From: Pigmentibacter sp. JX0631 | Lineage (GTDB): Bacteria > Bdellovibrionota_B > Oligoflexia > Silvanigrellales > Silvanigrellaceae | Length of the DNA: 64,000 nucleotides | Assembly (NCBI RefSeq): GCF_029873255.1 | Contig: NZ_CP123622.1 | Coordinates: 893,501-957,500, forward strand | Reading direction: 5' to 3' | In this document: piece by piece, positions 11,622 to 20,225 of the stretch | How the letters are laid out: every line of letters starts with the position of its first letter | Position numbering within the stretch: the first letter of the stretch is position 1 | Notes under the pieces: generated by a model | What the model saw: only the letters and a program-made list of their open reading frames with translations | What the model was told of the DNA's origin: nothing | The model's database searches: none | Made by a program: the position numbers and the translations under genes

Positions 11622-11722
11622 AACCGGTTTTTTTATTTTTTAACAAACTTCTACTTTTGTGTAGAGGGATTAACAACAAGCTGGCGCTGTAATCTATTGC
11701 ATCCAGCAGGAGTTAAAGTCAT

Positions 11723-12274
11723 ATGGTACGTTATGCTTTTAGCAAAATTGGCATGACTAGCACGTTTACAACTAATGGCTCTGCCCAAGGTGTAACCGTT
11801 CTAAAAATGCAGCCAGCTAAAGTTCTAAGACACGAAACTTTGGAAAATGGCAAAGTTGTTGTTGTTGTTGAATACGACACAGGCCACAAAAACAAACTTG
11901 TACGTGGTTGGGTTGTCGAAAATCCTGCCGAATATCAAGTAGGCTCACCTCTTAAAGCACCTTCTCTCAATGCAGGACAAAAATTAAAAATTACTGGATT
12001 TTCAAAAGGTCGTGGTTTTCAAGACGCAATGACTCGTCACGGTTTTGGTGGCGGTCCAGCAAGTCATGGTAGCCGTTTCCACAGATCTCCTGGTTCTGTA
12101 GGTATGCGTGCTGAACCTGGTCGCGTTATGAAGGGCAAAAAAATGCCTGGTCAAGACGGTAATGTGCAAGTAACTCTCCGCAATGTTCAGGTTGCTTACT
12201 GGTCTACTGAGGAATCAGTTATGGCTATTGTAGGCGGTGTGCCTGGTGCTCGCGGCGGCATAGTATTTGTTTAA
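11723..12274 (+). CDS. rplC: 50S ribosomal protein L3
   Basis: L3 is an early-assembly protein whose loop reaches toward the peptidyl-transferase centre. The 183-residue product is shorter than the usual ~205-210. It keeps the central signature FSKGRGFQDAMTRHGFGGGP and GSRFHRSPGSVG..EPGRVMKGKKMPG, the region near the reactive Gln. An AGGAG site precedes the ATG. The 101-base gap after rpsJ contains a 7-bp hairpin (around 11648-11667) that could be a leader structure. Confidence 0.96.
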   Translation: MVRYAFSKIGMTSTFTTNGSAQGVTVLKMQPAKVLRHETLENGKVVVVVEYDTGHKNKLVRGWVVENPAEYQVGSPLKAPSLNAGQKLKITGFSKGRGFQDAMTRHGFGGGPASHGSRFHRSPGSVGMRAEPGRVMKGKKMPGQDGNVQVTLRNVQVAYWSTEESVMAIVGGVPGARGGIVFV

Positions 12275-12290
12275 GGGGAAGGGATAGCAA

Positions 12291-12887
12291 ATGTTGTCTA
12301 AAATTGAAGCCCTACCTGAGAGTTTGGTGAGCTATGCTGACCGTAATAAAGGCACTCTCTGGCAGGTAATTAAGGCTTATAGAGCCAACCAAAGACAAGG
12401 AACTGTTGGTGTGAAAACACGTGCAATGGTGAAGTCTACTGGTAAAAAGCCTTATAAACAAAAGAAAACAGGAAGCGCTCGTCGCGGTTCATTTGTTGCT
12501 CCACTCCATGTCGGTGGTGGTGTTGCTCATGGCCCTAAAGCGCGTGACTACCGTCAAGCAATCCCTACAAAAATGAGTAAGGTTGCTTTAGGTATCGCAC
12601 TTTCTGAGCGTGTAAAATCTGGCAAAATTTTTGTTGGCGCACTTGATTTTCCAAGTGGTAAAACAAAAGATGCAGCGTCTGCATTAAAGAATGTTGCTGA
12701 TTTGTCTGGAAATACTTTGGTTTGTTTAAGCAATCCAAATGAAAATACAATTCGTGCACTACGCAATATTCGCGGAGTTCACCTTGTAAGTCCAGACCAA
12801 GTGAATGCATTTACTGTTCTTCAAGCACGCAGTCTTATTGCAAGTCCAGAAGCGTTCAAAGTTCTTGAATCAAGACTAGCAGACTGA
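12291..12887 (+). CDS. rplD: 50S ribosomal protein L4
   Basis: L4 lines the exit tunnel with an extended loop and in many proteobacteria represses the S10 operon. The 198-residue protein shows the tunnel-loop signature TGKKPYKQKKTGSARRGS and the GPKARDYRQAIPTKM block. It begins 16 bases after rplC behind a GGGGAAGG ribosome-binding site. No obvious E. coli-like S10 leader is visible, so L4 autoregulation cannot be claimed. Confidence 0.97.
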   Translation: MLSKIEALPESLVSYADRNKGTLWQVIKAYRANQRQGTVGVKTRAMVKSTGKKPYKQKKTGSARRGSFVAPLHVGGGVAHGPKARDYRQAIPTKMSKVALGIALSERVKSGKIFVGALDFPSGKTKDAASALKNVADLSGNTLVCLSNPNENTIRALRNIRGVHLVSPDQVNAFTVLQARSLIASPEAFKVLESRLAD

Positions 12888-12909
12888 TTTTTGAAGAAAG
12901 GAAATGAAC

Positions 12910-13236
12910 ATGCGTTCGGATTATGTTATCAAAGGTTCAGTTTTAAGCGAAAAATCTTATGCTCTCTTAGAAAATAAGGTATACACACTTAAAGTTGATC
13001 TCAAAGCTACTAAAGAAGATATCAAAACAGCTGTTAAAGATGTTTTTGGTGTTGATGTGATCAGTGTAAACACTTCTATTTTACGTGGAAGAGTTGTTCG
13101 TAAAGCGCGCTCAAAAAAAGGTGGCGCTGTTGAAGTTAAACTTCCTAATATCAAAAAAGCGTTTATTCGCTTAAAAGATGGGCAAGAACTTCCGGCTCCT
13201 GTTTTAAATGCGCCTGCTGAAGCAACGGCGGAATAA
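12910..13236 (+). CDS. rplW: 50S ribosomal protein L23
   Basis: L23 sits at the tunnel exit and docks trigger factor and SRP. The protein shows LSEKSYALLENKVYTLKVD near the N-terminus and the KKAFIRLKDG C-terminal strand. ATG 12910 is preferred over ATG 12904 because AAAGGAA ends 8 bases before it and only about 2 bases before the other. This gives 108 residues, slightly longer than usual because of an Ala/Pro-rich tail. Confidence 0.95.
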   Translation: MRSDYVIKGSVLSEKSYALLENKVYTLKVDLKATKEDIKTAVKDVFGVDVISVNTSILRGRVVRKARSKKGGAVEVKLPNIKKAFIRLKDGQELPAPVLNAPAEATAE

Positions 13237-13310
13237 TCATTCCGTTTTTTCGTATTTTTTAGTTTTATGCGCGGAAAAATCCTCGAATTATCGCGCAAGG
13301 ATGAGGAACA

Positions 13311-14138
13311 ATGGGAATCAGACAATTAAGGCCATACACGGCTACAACAAGAACACAAAGTTACATCAATTACAGAGAAGTTCTTACTACTGATACTCCT
13401 TACAAACCGCTCTTAGTGGCAAAACCAAGAAAAGCGGGTCGTAACAATACTGGTCGCATTACTGTTCGCCATCACGGTGGTGGAAATAAAGTTAAGTACC
13501 GTATTATCGACTGGAAGAGATCTCGTAAGGATGTTGAAGGTGTTGTAACTTCAGTTGAGTACGATCCAAATCGTACAGCTTTTATTTCACTTGTTAAATA
13601 TGTTGACGGAGATCGTCGTTACGTTCTTGCAACTGACGGCGTTAAAGTTGGTACTAAAATTATCGCTTCTTCAGAAGCTGATATCAAAGCAGGGAATAGC
13701 TTACCGCTAAAAAGAATTCCTGCAGGTACTACAATTCACAGTGTTGAAATGCGTCCAGGTTCTGGTGCGAAACTAGTTCGTAGTGCAGGAGCTTCAGCTA
13801 CTTTAGTGGGTCGTATTGAAAGATACGCTCAAATTCGTATGCCTTCTGGTGAGCTTCGCCTTATTCCAGAAGATTGCTATGCAACTATCGGAACTGTGTC
13901 CAATGCTGACCATATGAACGTTTCTATTGGTAAAGCTGGTCGTAATCGTTGGAAGGGTATCCGTCCAACCGTCCGTGGTGTCGCTATGAACCCTGTTGAC
14001 CATCCAATGGGTGGTGGTGAAGGTCGTACAAGTGGTGGCCGTCATCCATGTTCACCATGGGGTCAATTGGCTAAAGGTTATAAGACTCGCAAGGTTAAAC
14101 CTAGCGATAAGTTTATCGTAAGCCGTCGTAAGAAATAA
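13311..14138 (+). CDS. rplB: 50S ribosomal protein L2
   Basis: L2 is one of the most conserved 50S proteins and is needed for subunit association and peptidyl transfer. The 275-residue product has [24 protein letters not shown] N-terminal blocks and the near-universal C-terminal [17 protein letters not shown] and GRHPCSPWG motifs. The His in NPVDHP corresponds to the residue linked to peptidyl-transferase function. It follows rplW by 74 bases with a GAGGAA ribosome-binding site. Confidence 0.98.
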   Translation: MGIRQLRPYTATTRTQSYINYREVLTTDTPYKPLLVAKPRKAGRNNTGRITVRHHGGGNKVKYRIIDWKRSRKDVEGVVTSVEYDPNRTAFISLVKYVDGDRRYVLATDGVKVGTKIIASSEADIKAGNSLPLKRIPAGTTIHSVEMRPGSGAKLVRSAGASATLVGRIERYAQIRMPSGELRLIPEDCYATIGTVSNADHMNVSIGKAGRNRWKGIRPTVRGVAMNPVDHPMGGGEGRTSGGRHPCSPWGQLAKGYKTRKVKPSDKFIVSRRKK

Positions 14139-14164
14139 TCGAATTGCTTAAGGGGTAAAAGCAC

Positions 14165-14440
14165 ATGTCACGTTCGTTGAAAAAGGGTCCTTTCGTAGAC
14201 ACCCATTTGCTAAAATTAGCAGATAAAAACAAGGGTGCTGGGAAGGTAATTAAAACTTGGAGCCGCCGTTCCACAATTATTCCAGATTTTGTTGGACTCA
14301 CATTCGCAGTTCACAATGGAAAAAAATTCGTTCCCGTTTATGTGAACGAAAATATGGTTGGACACAAGCTTGGTGAATTTTCGCCAACTCGTACTTTCCA
14401 TGGTCATGGTGCGGATAAAAAAGCCGCTAAGAAAAAGTAA
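14165..14440 (+). CDS. rpsS: 30S ribosomal protein S19
   Basis: S19 is a 30S head protein that pairs with S13 and contacts A-site tRNA. The 91-residue product begins [18 protein letters not shown] and ends with [16 protein letters not shown], both diagnostic. It follows rplB after 26 bases behind an AAGGGG site. The order rplB-rpsS-rplV-rpsC is standard. Confidence 0.97.
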   Translation: MSRSLKKGPFVDTHLLKLADKNKGAGKVIKTWSRRSTIIPDFVGLTFAVHNGKKFVPVYVNENMVGHKLGEFSPTRTFHGHGADKKAAKKK

Positions 14441-14450
14441 GAGGTAATTT

Positions 14451-14774
14451 ATGGACGCAAAAGCAACACACTATGCTGCAAAGTGTACCGCACGTAAAGC
14501 AAGATTGTTAAGACCGCTCATCATTGGCAAAACTGTTCCACAAGCAATAGCTGTTCTTTCTGTTGAAAGACGCGCTGGTTCTGTAGCGACAGTAAAGCTT
14601 ATTCGCTCTGCGCTTGCACAGCTTCCTGCTAACAGTGCTGTAAATACTGTAATAAGTGACTTTGTAGTGAATGAAGGCCCTCGCCGCCGCATGTTTATGC
14701 CGCGCGCTCAGGGACGTGCAACGCCTATTTTGAAAAAGACGTCGCACTTAACTATTCGTCTTAAACTTAATTAA
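14451..14774 (+). CDS. rplV: 50S ribosomal protein L22
   Basis: L22 lines the narrow part of the exit tunnel. The 107-residue product shows the [21 protein letters not shown]-terminal block, the [20 protein letters not shown] tunnel-hairpin segment and the final TSHLTIRL strand. It starts 10 bases after rpsS and is followed by rpsC after 14 bases. Confidence 0.96.
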   Translation: MDAKATHYAAKCTARKARLLRPLIIGKTVPQAIAVLSVERRAGSVATVKLIRSALAQLPANSAVNTVISDFVVNEGPRRRMFMPRAQGRATPILKKTSHLTIRLKLN

Positions 14775-14788
14775 CAGAGGGTACAACA

Positions 14789-15478
14789 GTGGGTCAGAAA
14801 GTACATCCAATTGGTTTGAGACTTGGGATTAACAAGACTTGGGATTCTCGTTGGTTTAGCAAACGTGAATTTGCAAAAAATCTTAATGAAGACTTGAATG
14901 TTCGCAAGTTCATATCAAAAAAATACGCAGAAGCTGGCGTTGCACGCGTTGAAATCGAACGCGCTGCAAAACAAGTTGTAGTAAAAGTTTATACAGCAAA
15001 ACCTGGAAAACTTATTGGAAAACAAGGTAAAGGAATTGAACTTCTTCGTGATGAAGTAAAGACAGTTCTAAAATCTAATGACAAATCCATCAAAGTTGAT
15101 GTATTTGAAGTGAAGAATCCTGATACAAATGCTCAATTGGCTGCTTTCAACGTTGCACAGCAACTTGAAAAACGTATTTCCTTCAGAAGAGCAATGAAGA
15201 AGGTTATGCAACAAGCTATGAAGGCTGGCGGAAAAGGAATTAAAATTCGCGTTTCCGGTCGTTTAAATGGGGCAGAAATGGCTCGTACTGAGTGGTATAT
15301 GGAAGGTCGCGTACCTCTTCACACTCTTCGTGCTGATATTGACTATGGTACATCTGAAGCTTTAACAACTTACGGACTCATTGGTGTTAAGGTTTGGTTA
15401 TTTAAGGGTGAAGTTTTTGGGAAACCAGCTGGAAGCATGGCTGTTTCTGCTGCAAAAACTGCACGCAATGAGGAGTAA
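14789..15478 (+). CDS. rpsC: 30S ribosomal protein S3
   Basis: S3 forms part of the mRNA entry channel and helicase. The 229-residue protein starts at GTG 14789 with the canonical [14 protein letters not shown]. It contains a KH domain with [18 protein letters not shown] (GxxG loop) and the C-terminal [20 protein letters not shown] block. An AGAGGG site precedes the GTG. Confidence 0.97.
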   Translation: MGQKVHPIGLRLGINKTWDSRWFSKREFAKNLNEDLNVRKFISKKYAEAGVARVEIERAAKQVVVKVYTAKPGKLIGKQGKGIELLRDEVKTVLKSNDKSIKVDVFEVKNPDTNAQLAAFNVAQQLEKRISFRRAMKKVMQQAMKAGGKGIKIRVSGRLNGAEMARTEWYMEGRVPLHTLRADIDYGTSEALTTYGLIGVKVWLFKGEVFGKPAGSMAVSAAKTARNEE

Positions 15479-15484
15479 TAAAAC

Positions 15485-15913
15485 ATGTTGGCTCCAAAGA
15501 AAGTTAAGTTTCGTAAATCTCACAAAGGTCGTATTAAAGGCGTTGCAGATCGTTGCAATAGCGTAGACTTTGGTGATTTTGCTCTTCAGGCAATTGAACC
15601 TGGAAAATTAGAAGCTCGTCAAATCGAAGCAAGTCGAATTGCCTTGACCCGTCACATAAAACGTGGTGGAAAAGTGTGGATTCGTGTGTTCCCAGACAAG
15701 CCTATTACTAAAAAGCCTGCTGAAACACGTATGGGTTCTGGTAAGGGTGGTTTGGATCGTTGGGTTTGTCCAATTCGTTCAGGCCGTGTGATTTTTGAAG
15801 TACAGGGTGTACCTGCTAATCTTGCAAAAGAAGCTTTTGAGCTAGCAGCAGCAAAACTCCCATTCAAAACACGCGTAATGAGCAGAAGTGATAAGGTTTG
15901 GGAAAATCAATGA
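15485..15913 (+). CDS. rplP: 50S ribosomal protein L16
   Basis: L16 sits near the A-site elbow of tRNA. The 142-residue product has the expected N-terminus [19 protein letters not shown] and the [19 protein letters not shown] region that reaches the peptidyl-transferase arm. Its TGA stop overlaps the ATG of rpmC (ATGA), pointing to translational coupling. Confidence 0.97.
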   Translation: MLAPKKVKFRKSHKGRIKGVADRCNSVDFGDFALQAIEPGKLEARQIEASRIALTRHIKRGGKVWIRVFPDKPITKKPAETRMGSGKGGLDRWVCPIRSGRVIFEVQGVPANLAKEAFELAAAKLPFKTRVMSRSDKVWENQ

Positions 15914-16104
15914 AAAAACAAAAAAAGTTTGCTGATTTAAACTCTAGTGATGCAGCTAAAAAACAAGAATCTTTAGTAAAAGAGCTTGTGAAGTTCAAAG
16001 TTTCCATGGACCCTGCTGTTATTAGCAACGCAGGTGGGATTGCTGGTTTGAGAAGAGATTTGAGAATCGTTTCTCGTAAAAAAACACAAGCATCTGCTAA
16101 ATAA
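15910..16104 (+). CDS. rpmC: 50S ribosomal protein L29
   Basis: L29 lies near the tunnel exit beside L23. From ATG 15910 the product has 64 residues and two predicted helices with [11 protein letters not shown] and [19 protein letters not shown]. The sequence is divergent, lacking the textbook REL..L..E spacing, but its place between rplP and rpsQ and the LRRDLRIV ending fit L29. The start overlaps the rplP stop; a TTG at 15898 is possible but less likely. Confidence 0.9.
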   Translation: MKKQKKFADLNSSDAAKKQESLVKELVKFKVSMDPAVISNAGGIAGLRRDLRIVSRKKTQASAK

Positions 16105-16117
16105 TTGAGGTATAAAC

Positions 16118-16381
16118 ATGGAAAACAACAATAAAATTACAAAGAATCCAATTAGAGGTCGTGTAGTAGCGATTTCTAAAGATACAAAGACTGTTAAGGT
16201 AGAAGTGCCTCGTATTGTTCCAAACAAAACATATGGCAAACGCCTTCACCTCCATACATCTTTGTTCGCAGACACCTTTGGTGTTGCAAATATAGCAGTA
16301 GGAAAAGATGTAGATATTCTTCCTTGCCGCCGTATTTCAAAAAATAAGTCTTGGAAAGTAGTTTCTGTTGTTGCTCACTAA
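16118..16381 (+). CDS. rpsQ: 30S ribosomal protein S17
   Basis: S17 is a primary 16S rRNA-binding protein with an OB fold. The 87-residue product contains RGRVVAISKDTKTVKVEVPR and the loop KTYGKRLHLHTSLFAD followed by the DVDILPCRRISKNKSWKVV strand, all family marks. It follows rpmC by 13 bases with a GAGG site. Confidence 0.95.
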   Translation: MENNNKITKNPIRGRVVAISKDTKTVKVEVPRIVPNKTYGKRLHLHTSLFADTFGVANIAVGKDVDILPCRRISKNKSWKVVSVVAH

Positions 16382-16444
16382 TTCAAAAAGTAAGCAACGC
16401 AGTTAAATAGTTTCTTTTCTCTTTCTCATTTAATGGGGTGTATC

Positions 16445-16822
16445 GTGATTCAGCCAGAATCAATCCTGGTAGCAGCCGACAATAGCGGTGCGCGCACTCT
16501 TAACGTCATTCGAGTAATGGGCGGTTCTTTCCGTCGTTATGCTCGTGTAGGCGATTTGATTGTCGTTTCCGTAAGAGATGCTGTGCCTGGTGGGCGTGTT
16601 AAAAAAGGTGAAGTACATAAAGCAATTGTAGTTCGCTGTAAGAAAGAAGTTTCGAGAACAGACGGTTCTCGTATACGTTTTGATGAAAATGCTGCTGTTC
16701 TTGTAAAAATTGTCAAAAATGAAAAAGAGCCAGTTGGAACTCGTATCTTCGGACCAATTGCTCGTGAATTAAGACAACGTAATTGTGGCAAGATTATCAG
16801 CTTGGCTCCGGAGGTTCTATAA
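16445..16822 (+). CDS. rplN: 50S ribosomal protein L14
   Basis: L14 forms an inter-subunit bridge. GTG 16445 gives the canonical [16 protein letters not shown] start and a 125-residue protein. The frame runs back to an ATG at 16433, but GGGG at 16435-16438 fits as the ribosome-binding site of the GTG. The motifs [19 protein letters not shown] and [13 protein letters not shown] are present. In most bacteria rplX follows; here the next ATG, three bases after the stop, opens rplE. Confidence 0.95.
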   Translation: MIQPESILVAADNSGARTLNVIRVMGGSFRRYARVGDLIVVSVRDAVPGGRVKKGEVHKAIVVRCKKEVSRTDGSRIRFDENAAVLVKIVKNEKEPVGTRIFGPIARELRQRNCGKIISLAPEVL

Positions 16823-16825
16823 TCC

Positions 16826-17467
16826 ATGGCAAGCGAAAAAAATCAAGTAGGTAAAAAACCTACTGGTGGAAGAAAAGGCGCTGATTATGGCGCGGTAGTT
16901 GTTCGTGGGGAGCACACTAAAGGTGTGAAACCAAGATACATGGCAAAGTTCAGCGACAAAGTTTTACCTGAACTTAAAAAGCTTCATCCAACACAAAATG
17001 TTATGGAGCTTCCTAAGATCGTAAAAATCGTTGTTAATACTTGCCAAGGCGAAGCTACTCAAAATATCAAAGCACTTGAAGCTGCAGCTGCAGAGCTCGA
17101 AATTATTACTGGTCAAAAAGCCGTAATTACTCGCGCTAAAAAGTCAATTGCAACTTTCAAATTACGTGCAGGAATGCCTATTGGGGCTTCTGTAACGCTT
17201 CGTAAAGAACGTATGTTCGAATTCTACGATAAACTCGTTTCTGTTGCACTACCTCGCGTACGTGACTTCCGTGGAGTTTCTTCAAATAGTTTCGATGGAC
17301 GTGGCAACTACTCTCTTGGTATCCGCGAACAAATCATATTTCCTGAAATTGAAGCGGATAAAGTAGATAAAACTCGTGGTTTGAGTATCACTATTGTTAC
17401 ATCAGCTAAAACTGATGAAGCAGCGCGTGAACTTCTTACTCTCCTCGATATGCCGTTTAGAAAGTAA
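16826..17467 (+). CDS. rplE: 50S ribosomal protein L5 with N-terminal extension
   Basis: L5 binds 5S rRNA in the central protuberance and contacts P-site tRNA. From about residue 39 the sequence is standard L5: [40 protein letters not shown] and [15 protein letters not shown]. The first ~38 residues are extra, basic and glycine-rich, and include [10 protein letters not shown], faintly like the KOW turn of L24. GGAGG at 16810-16814 supports the ATG at 16826. ATG 16940 would give a normal-length L5 but has only a distant AAGG. rplX (L24), which normally sits here, is missing. Confidence 0.93.
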   Translation: MASEKNQVGKKPTGGRKGADYGAVVVRGEHTKGVKPRYMAKFSDKVLPELKKLHPTQNVMELPKIVKIVVNTCQGEATQNIKALEAAAAELEIITGQKAVITRAKKSIATFKLRAGMPIGASVTLRKERMFEFYDKLVSVALPRVRDFRGVSSNSFDGRGNYSLGIREQIIFPEIEADKVDKTRGLSITIVTSAKTDEAARELLTLLDMPFRK

Positions 17468-17478
17468 AGGGGATAGAT

Positions 17479-17664
17479 GTGGCTCGTTTAGCAATGATTA
17501 ATAAAGCAAATAAAAAAGCCAAGTTTTCTACGCGTCAACACAACCGTTGCAACCAATGCGGTCGTCCACGCGGATACTACAGAGACTTCGGTGTTTGTCG
17601 TATTTGCTTACGTAAAAATGCCCTTTCAGGACAAATTCCTGGAATGGTCAAGGCTAGTTGGTGA
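17479..17664 (+). CDS. rpsN: 30S ribosomal protein S14, zinc-binding type
   Basis: S14 is a late-assembly 30S head protein. The 61-residue product starts at GTG 17479 and is the short, zinc-containing form, with CNQC (residues 24-27) and CRIC (40-43) making a zinc ribbon, and [20 protein letters not shown] as core. It follows rplE by 11 bases behind a GGGG site. No zinc-free paralogue is in the window. Confidence 0.97.
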   Translation: MARLAMINKANKKAKFSTRQHNRCNQCGRPRGYYRDFGVCRICLRKNALSGQIPGMVKASW

Positions 17665-17675
17665 GGTGAAAAAAT

Positions 17676-18074
17676 ATGTACACTACTGATCCAATCGCTG
17701 ATATGTTAACTCGTATCCGTAATGCTTCAACTGCAGGTTTAAAATATACTACAGTTCCAGCAAGCATTATTAAAATTGAAATTACAAAAATCTTAGAAGC
17801 AGAAGGTCTCATTCGTGGGTTCCGTCTCATCAAAGATAATGGTCAAGGCAAGATTAAAATTGCCATGAAATACACTGAAGTTGGACAACCTGTGATTCGT
17901 GGTTTAACCCGCGTTTCTAAACCTGGTTGCCGTGTTTATAAAGCCGTTTCGGATCTTCCAAAGATTCGTGGTGGTCTTGGTTTCGCTATACTTACAACTC
18001 CAAAAGGTGTTCTTACAAGCAGAACTGCTCGTAAAGAAAACGTTGGTGGAGAAGTATTAGCTTATGTTTGGTAA
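17676..18074 (+). CDS. rpsH: 30S ribosomal protein S8
   Basis: S8 is a primary 16S rRNA binder and the usual repressor of spc-type operons. The 132-residue product has TDPIADMLTRIRNA at the N-terminus and the C-terminal GGLGFAILTTPKGVLTSRTA and GGEVLAYVW segments. It starts 11 bases after rpsN. No S8 target structure was identified. Confidence 0.97.
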   Translation: MYTTDPIADMLTRIRNASTAGLKYTTVPASIIKIEITKILEAEGLIRGFRLIKDNGQGKIKIAMKYTEVGQPVIRGLTRVSKPGCRVYKAVSDLPKIRGGLGFAILTTPKGVLTSRTARKENVGGEVLAYVW

Positions 18075-18099
18075 CTTTCGAGGACTTTAGGAGGCTTCT

Positions 18100-18639
18100 A
18101 TGTCAAGAGTTGGTAAGCAGCCAATTAAAATTCCTTCGGGAGTAACCGTCAAGCTAAACGGAAATATTCTCGAAGTGAATGGCTCTAAGGGCGTGTTAAA
18201 ACGTGATACTTTTGGACGCGTTTCAATTGCTCAACAAAATAATGAAGTTGTGGTATCTGCTAATAAAGGCGAACACAGCTCAGCATACTGGGGACTTTAC
18301 AGAACCCTACTTTCCAACATGATTCAAGGTGTTTCTGCTGGTTTCAGCAAATCTCTTGAAATTCAAGGTACTGGTTACCGCGCTAGCATGGCTGGCAAAG
18401 TACTCAACCTAACTGTTGGTTATTCACATCCTGTAAATATTGATCCACCTGTGGGAATCACTTTTGAAGTTGATAAAGCAGGCAAAGTCAACATTACTGG
18501 AGTTGATAAAGAATTAGTCGGTCAAGTGGCTGCAAAAGTTCGTTCCGTGCGTCCAGCTGAACCTTACCAAGGTAAAGGTATTCGCTACGCAGGCGAAGTT
18601 ATTGCAACTAAAGTTGGTAAATCAGCAGGTAAAAAATAA
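18100..18639 (+). CDS. rplF: 50S ribosomal protein L6
   Basis: L6 lies near the factor-binding site beside the sarcin-ricin loop. The 179-residue product starts MSRVGKQPIKIPSGV and shows EIQGTGYRASMAGKVLNLTV plus the C-terminal signature PEPYKGKGIRY in the form AEPYQGKGIRYAGEVI. AGGAGG precedes the ATG. Confidence 0.97.
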   Translation: MSRVGKQPIKIPSGVTVKLNGNILEVNGSKGVLKRDTFGRVSIAQQNNEVVVSANKGEHSSAYWGLYRTLLSNMIQGVSAGFSKSLEIQGTGYRASMAGKVLNLTVGYSHPVNIDPPVGITFEVDKAGKVNITGVDKELVGQVAAKVRSVRPAEPYQGKGIRYAGEVIATKVGKSAGKK

Positions 18640-18699
18640 ATTTTATCTGCTCATTAAAAGTCGAGTTTTCTGTATGTTAGCAGGAAGCCAGGAGATATT

Positions 18700-19062
18700 A
18701 TGTATCGTATAATTAATCGTAGAAAGATCAGGCAATTGCGTAAAATGCGCTTTTGGCGCCGCCGTTCTTCTGATTTAACAAAACCACGCCTTTGTATTTT
18801 CAAAAGCAGCCGTCATATTCAAGCTCAACTTATTGATGACAATAAAGGTACTGTTATTGCTAGCGCGAGTTCCGTTGAAACTGAAATTAAATCAACAGGT
18901 CTTCGTGGCAAACCAATGGCTGTAAAAGTTGGTGGGCTTATTGCTGAAAGAGCAAAAAAGGCTGGGGTAAGTTCTGTTGTATTTGACAGAAACGGTTTCA
19001 CATACCATGGGCGTATTCAGGTTCTTGCTGATTCCGCTCGTGAAGCTGGTCTTCAGTTCTAA
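18700..19062 (+). CDS. rplR: 50S ribosomal protein L18
   Basis: L18 binds 5S rRNA together with L5. The 120-residue product has RLCIFKSSRHIQAQLIDD-like central strands (with PRLCIFKSSRHIQ) and the C-terminal FDRNGFTYHGRIQVLADSAR block, ending EAGLQF. It follows rplF by 60 bases, a slightly wide gap without clear regulatory structure. Confidence 0.96.
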   Translation: MYRIINRRKIRQLRKMRFWRRRSSDLTKPRLCIFKSSRHIQAQLIDDNKGTVIASASSVETEIKSTGLRGKPMAVKVGGLIAERAKKAGVSSVVFDRNGFTYHGRIQVLADSAREAGLQF

Positions 19063-19092
19063 GAACTTAACTTTATTAAGGAAAAGCAGAAA

Positions 19093-19575
19093 ATGCAAAT
19101 GAATAAAGAAGAACAGAAAAAAGATCGTTTTGAAGATCGTGTAGTCAGCGTTTCCCGTGTTTCTAAAACTGTAAAAGGTGGTAGACGCATGAGCTTCTCC
19201 GCACTTGTTGTTGTCGGAGATCGTCAAGGTACTGTTGGATACGGACTTGGCAAAGCTGCTGAAGTTCCTGAAGCAGTTAGAAAAGCTGTTGCACAAGCAA
19301 AAAAATCACTCATCACTGTTCCGATGGAAAAACAAACTATTCCATTTGTGGTGAATGCTAAATTTGGCGCAAGCCAGTTACTTCTAAGCCCAGCTTCAGA
19401 AGGTAGTGGTATTGTTGCTGGTAGCTCCGTGCGTGCAGTTGCAGAACTTGCAGGCATTCCAAACATCATGGCAAAAATTCAAGGTAGTAGAAATCCTCAT
19501 AACGTTGTGAAAGCAGCATTTAAAGGATTAAAACAACTCTCCACTACTGAAGAATATTTAAAAGCGCGTAAATAA
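19093..19575 (+). CDS. rpsE: 30S ribosomal protein S5
   Basis: S5 shapes the decoding site and the mRNA entry. The 160-residue protein has an acidic/basic N-terminal stretch, then VSRVSKTVKGGRRMSFSALV and GYGLGKAAEVPEAVRKAVAQ, and the C-terminal RAVAELAGIPNIMAKIQGSR. An AAGGA lies 10 bases before the ATG at 19093; a second ATG six bases on is possible. Confidence 0.97.
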   Translation: MQMNKEEQKKDRFEDRVVSVSRVSKTVKGGRRMSFSALVVVGDRQGTVGYGLGKAAEVPEAVRKAVAQAKKSLITVPMEKQTIPFVVNAKFGASQLLLSPASEGSGIVAGSSVRAVAELAGIPNIMAKIQGSRNPHNVVKAAFKGLKQLSTTEEYLKARK

Positions 19576-19589
19576 AGGGGAAATATAAA

Positions 19590-19787
19590 ATGCAATCAAT
19601 TCATACCCCAAAAATTAAAGTGACATTACTACGTAGCTTTGCTGGTCGTAGTGAATCACAGCGTAGAACCCTAGTTTCACTTGGTCTTTCTAAAATAGGT
19701 TCTTCACGGGTATTACCCAATGTGAACCCAATTCTTGGCCAGGTCAATAAGGTAATTCAATTTATCAAAGTTGAACCAGCTGAGTAA
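19590..19787 (+). CDS. rpmD: 50S ribosomal protein L30
   Basis: L30 is a small surface protein of the 50S subunit. The 65-residue product has KIKVTLLRSFAGRSESQRRT and the GLSKIGSSRVLPN turn found in the family, ending in VIQFIKVEPAE. It lies between rpsE and rplO, the standard spc position. GGGGAAA precedes the ATG. Confidence 0.95.
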   Translation: MQSIHTPKIKVTLLRSFAGRSESQRRTLVSLGLSKIGSSRVLPNVNPILGQVNKVIQFIKVEPAE

Positions 19788-19798
19788 GGAGTATTAAA

Positions 19799-20218
19799 GT
19801 GAAAATTGAAGAACTTCGCCCTAATCCGGGTGCAAGAAAAGATAGACGTCGTCTTGGTAGAGGTCCTGGAAGTGGACTCGGTAAAACTGGTGGTCGTGGT
19901 GGAAAAGGCCAAACTGCTCGTTCTGGTTCTAGCATTCGCCCTGGTTTTGAAGGTGGACAAACTCCGCTTTATCGCCGTATCCCTAAACGTGGATTTAAAA
20001 ATGCATGTGCTATTCCAGTAGAAGCTTTAAACCTTAAAGATTCAACACCTTATATTGAAAATGGAATTTTAGATGGCTCTAGCTTCGTAGCTAAAGGCTT
20101 TGCTAAATTGCTATCAATGGGTGAAGTACCTGCAGAGCTTAAAACAGTGAAAAACTTTGTTATGTCTTCTGGGGCGCGTGAAAAGTTGCTCGCAAAAGGC
20201 GTAACCATCGAGGAGTAA
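19799..20218 (+). CDS. rplO: 50S ribosomal protein L15
   Basis: L15 is an internal 50S assembly protein. It starts at GTG 19799, with AAGGAG upstream, and runs 139 residues. The N-terminal Gly/Arg-rich arm contains KDRRRLGRGPGSGLGKTGGR and RPGFEGGQTPLYRRIPKRGF, diagnostic of L15, followed by a normal C-terminal domain. secY begins 7 bases after its stop. Confidence 0.97.
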   Translation: MKIEELRPNPGARKDRRRLGRGPGSGLGKTGGRGGKGQTARSGSSIRPGFEGGQTPLYRRIPKRGFKNACAIPVEALNLKDSTPYIENGILDGSSFVAKGFAKLLSMGEVPAELKTVKNFVMSSGAREKLLAKGVTIEE

Positions 20219-20225
20219 TCAGAGA

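Noticed and set aside
16826..16939. L5 extension as a proven L24 remnant
   Set aside because: The KOW-like likeness is only about ten residues and could be chance, so it is kept as a hypothesis, not an annotation.
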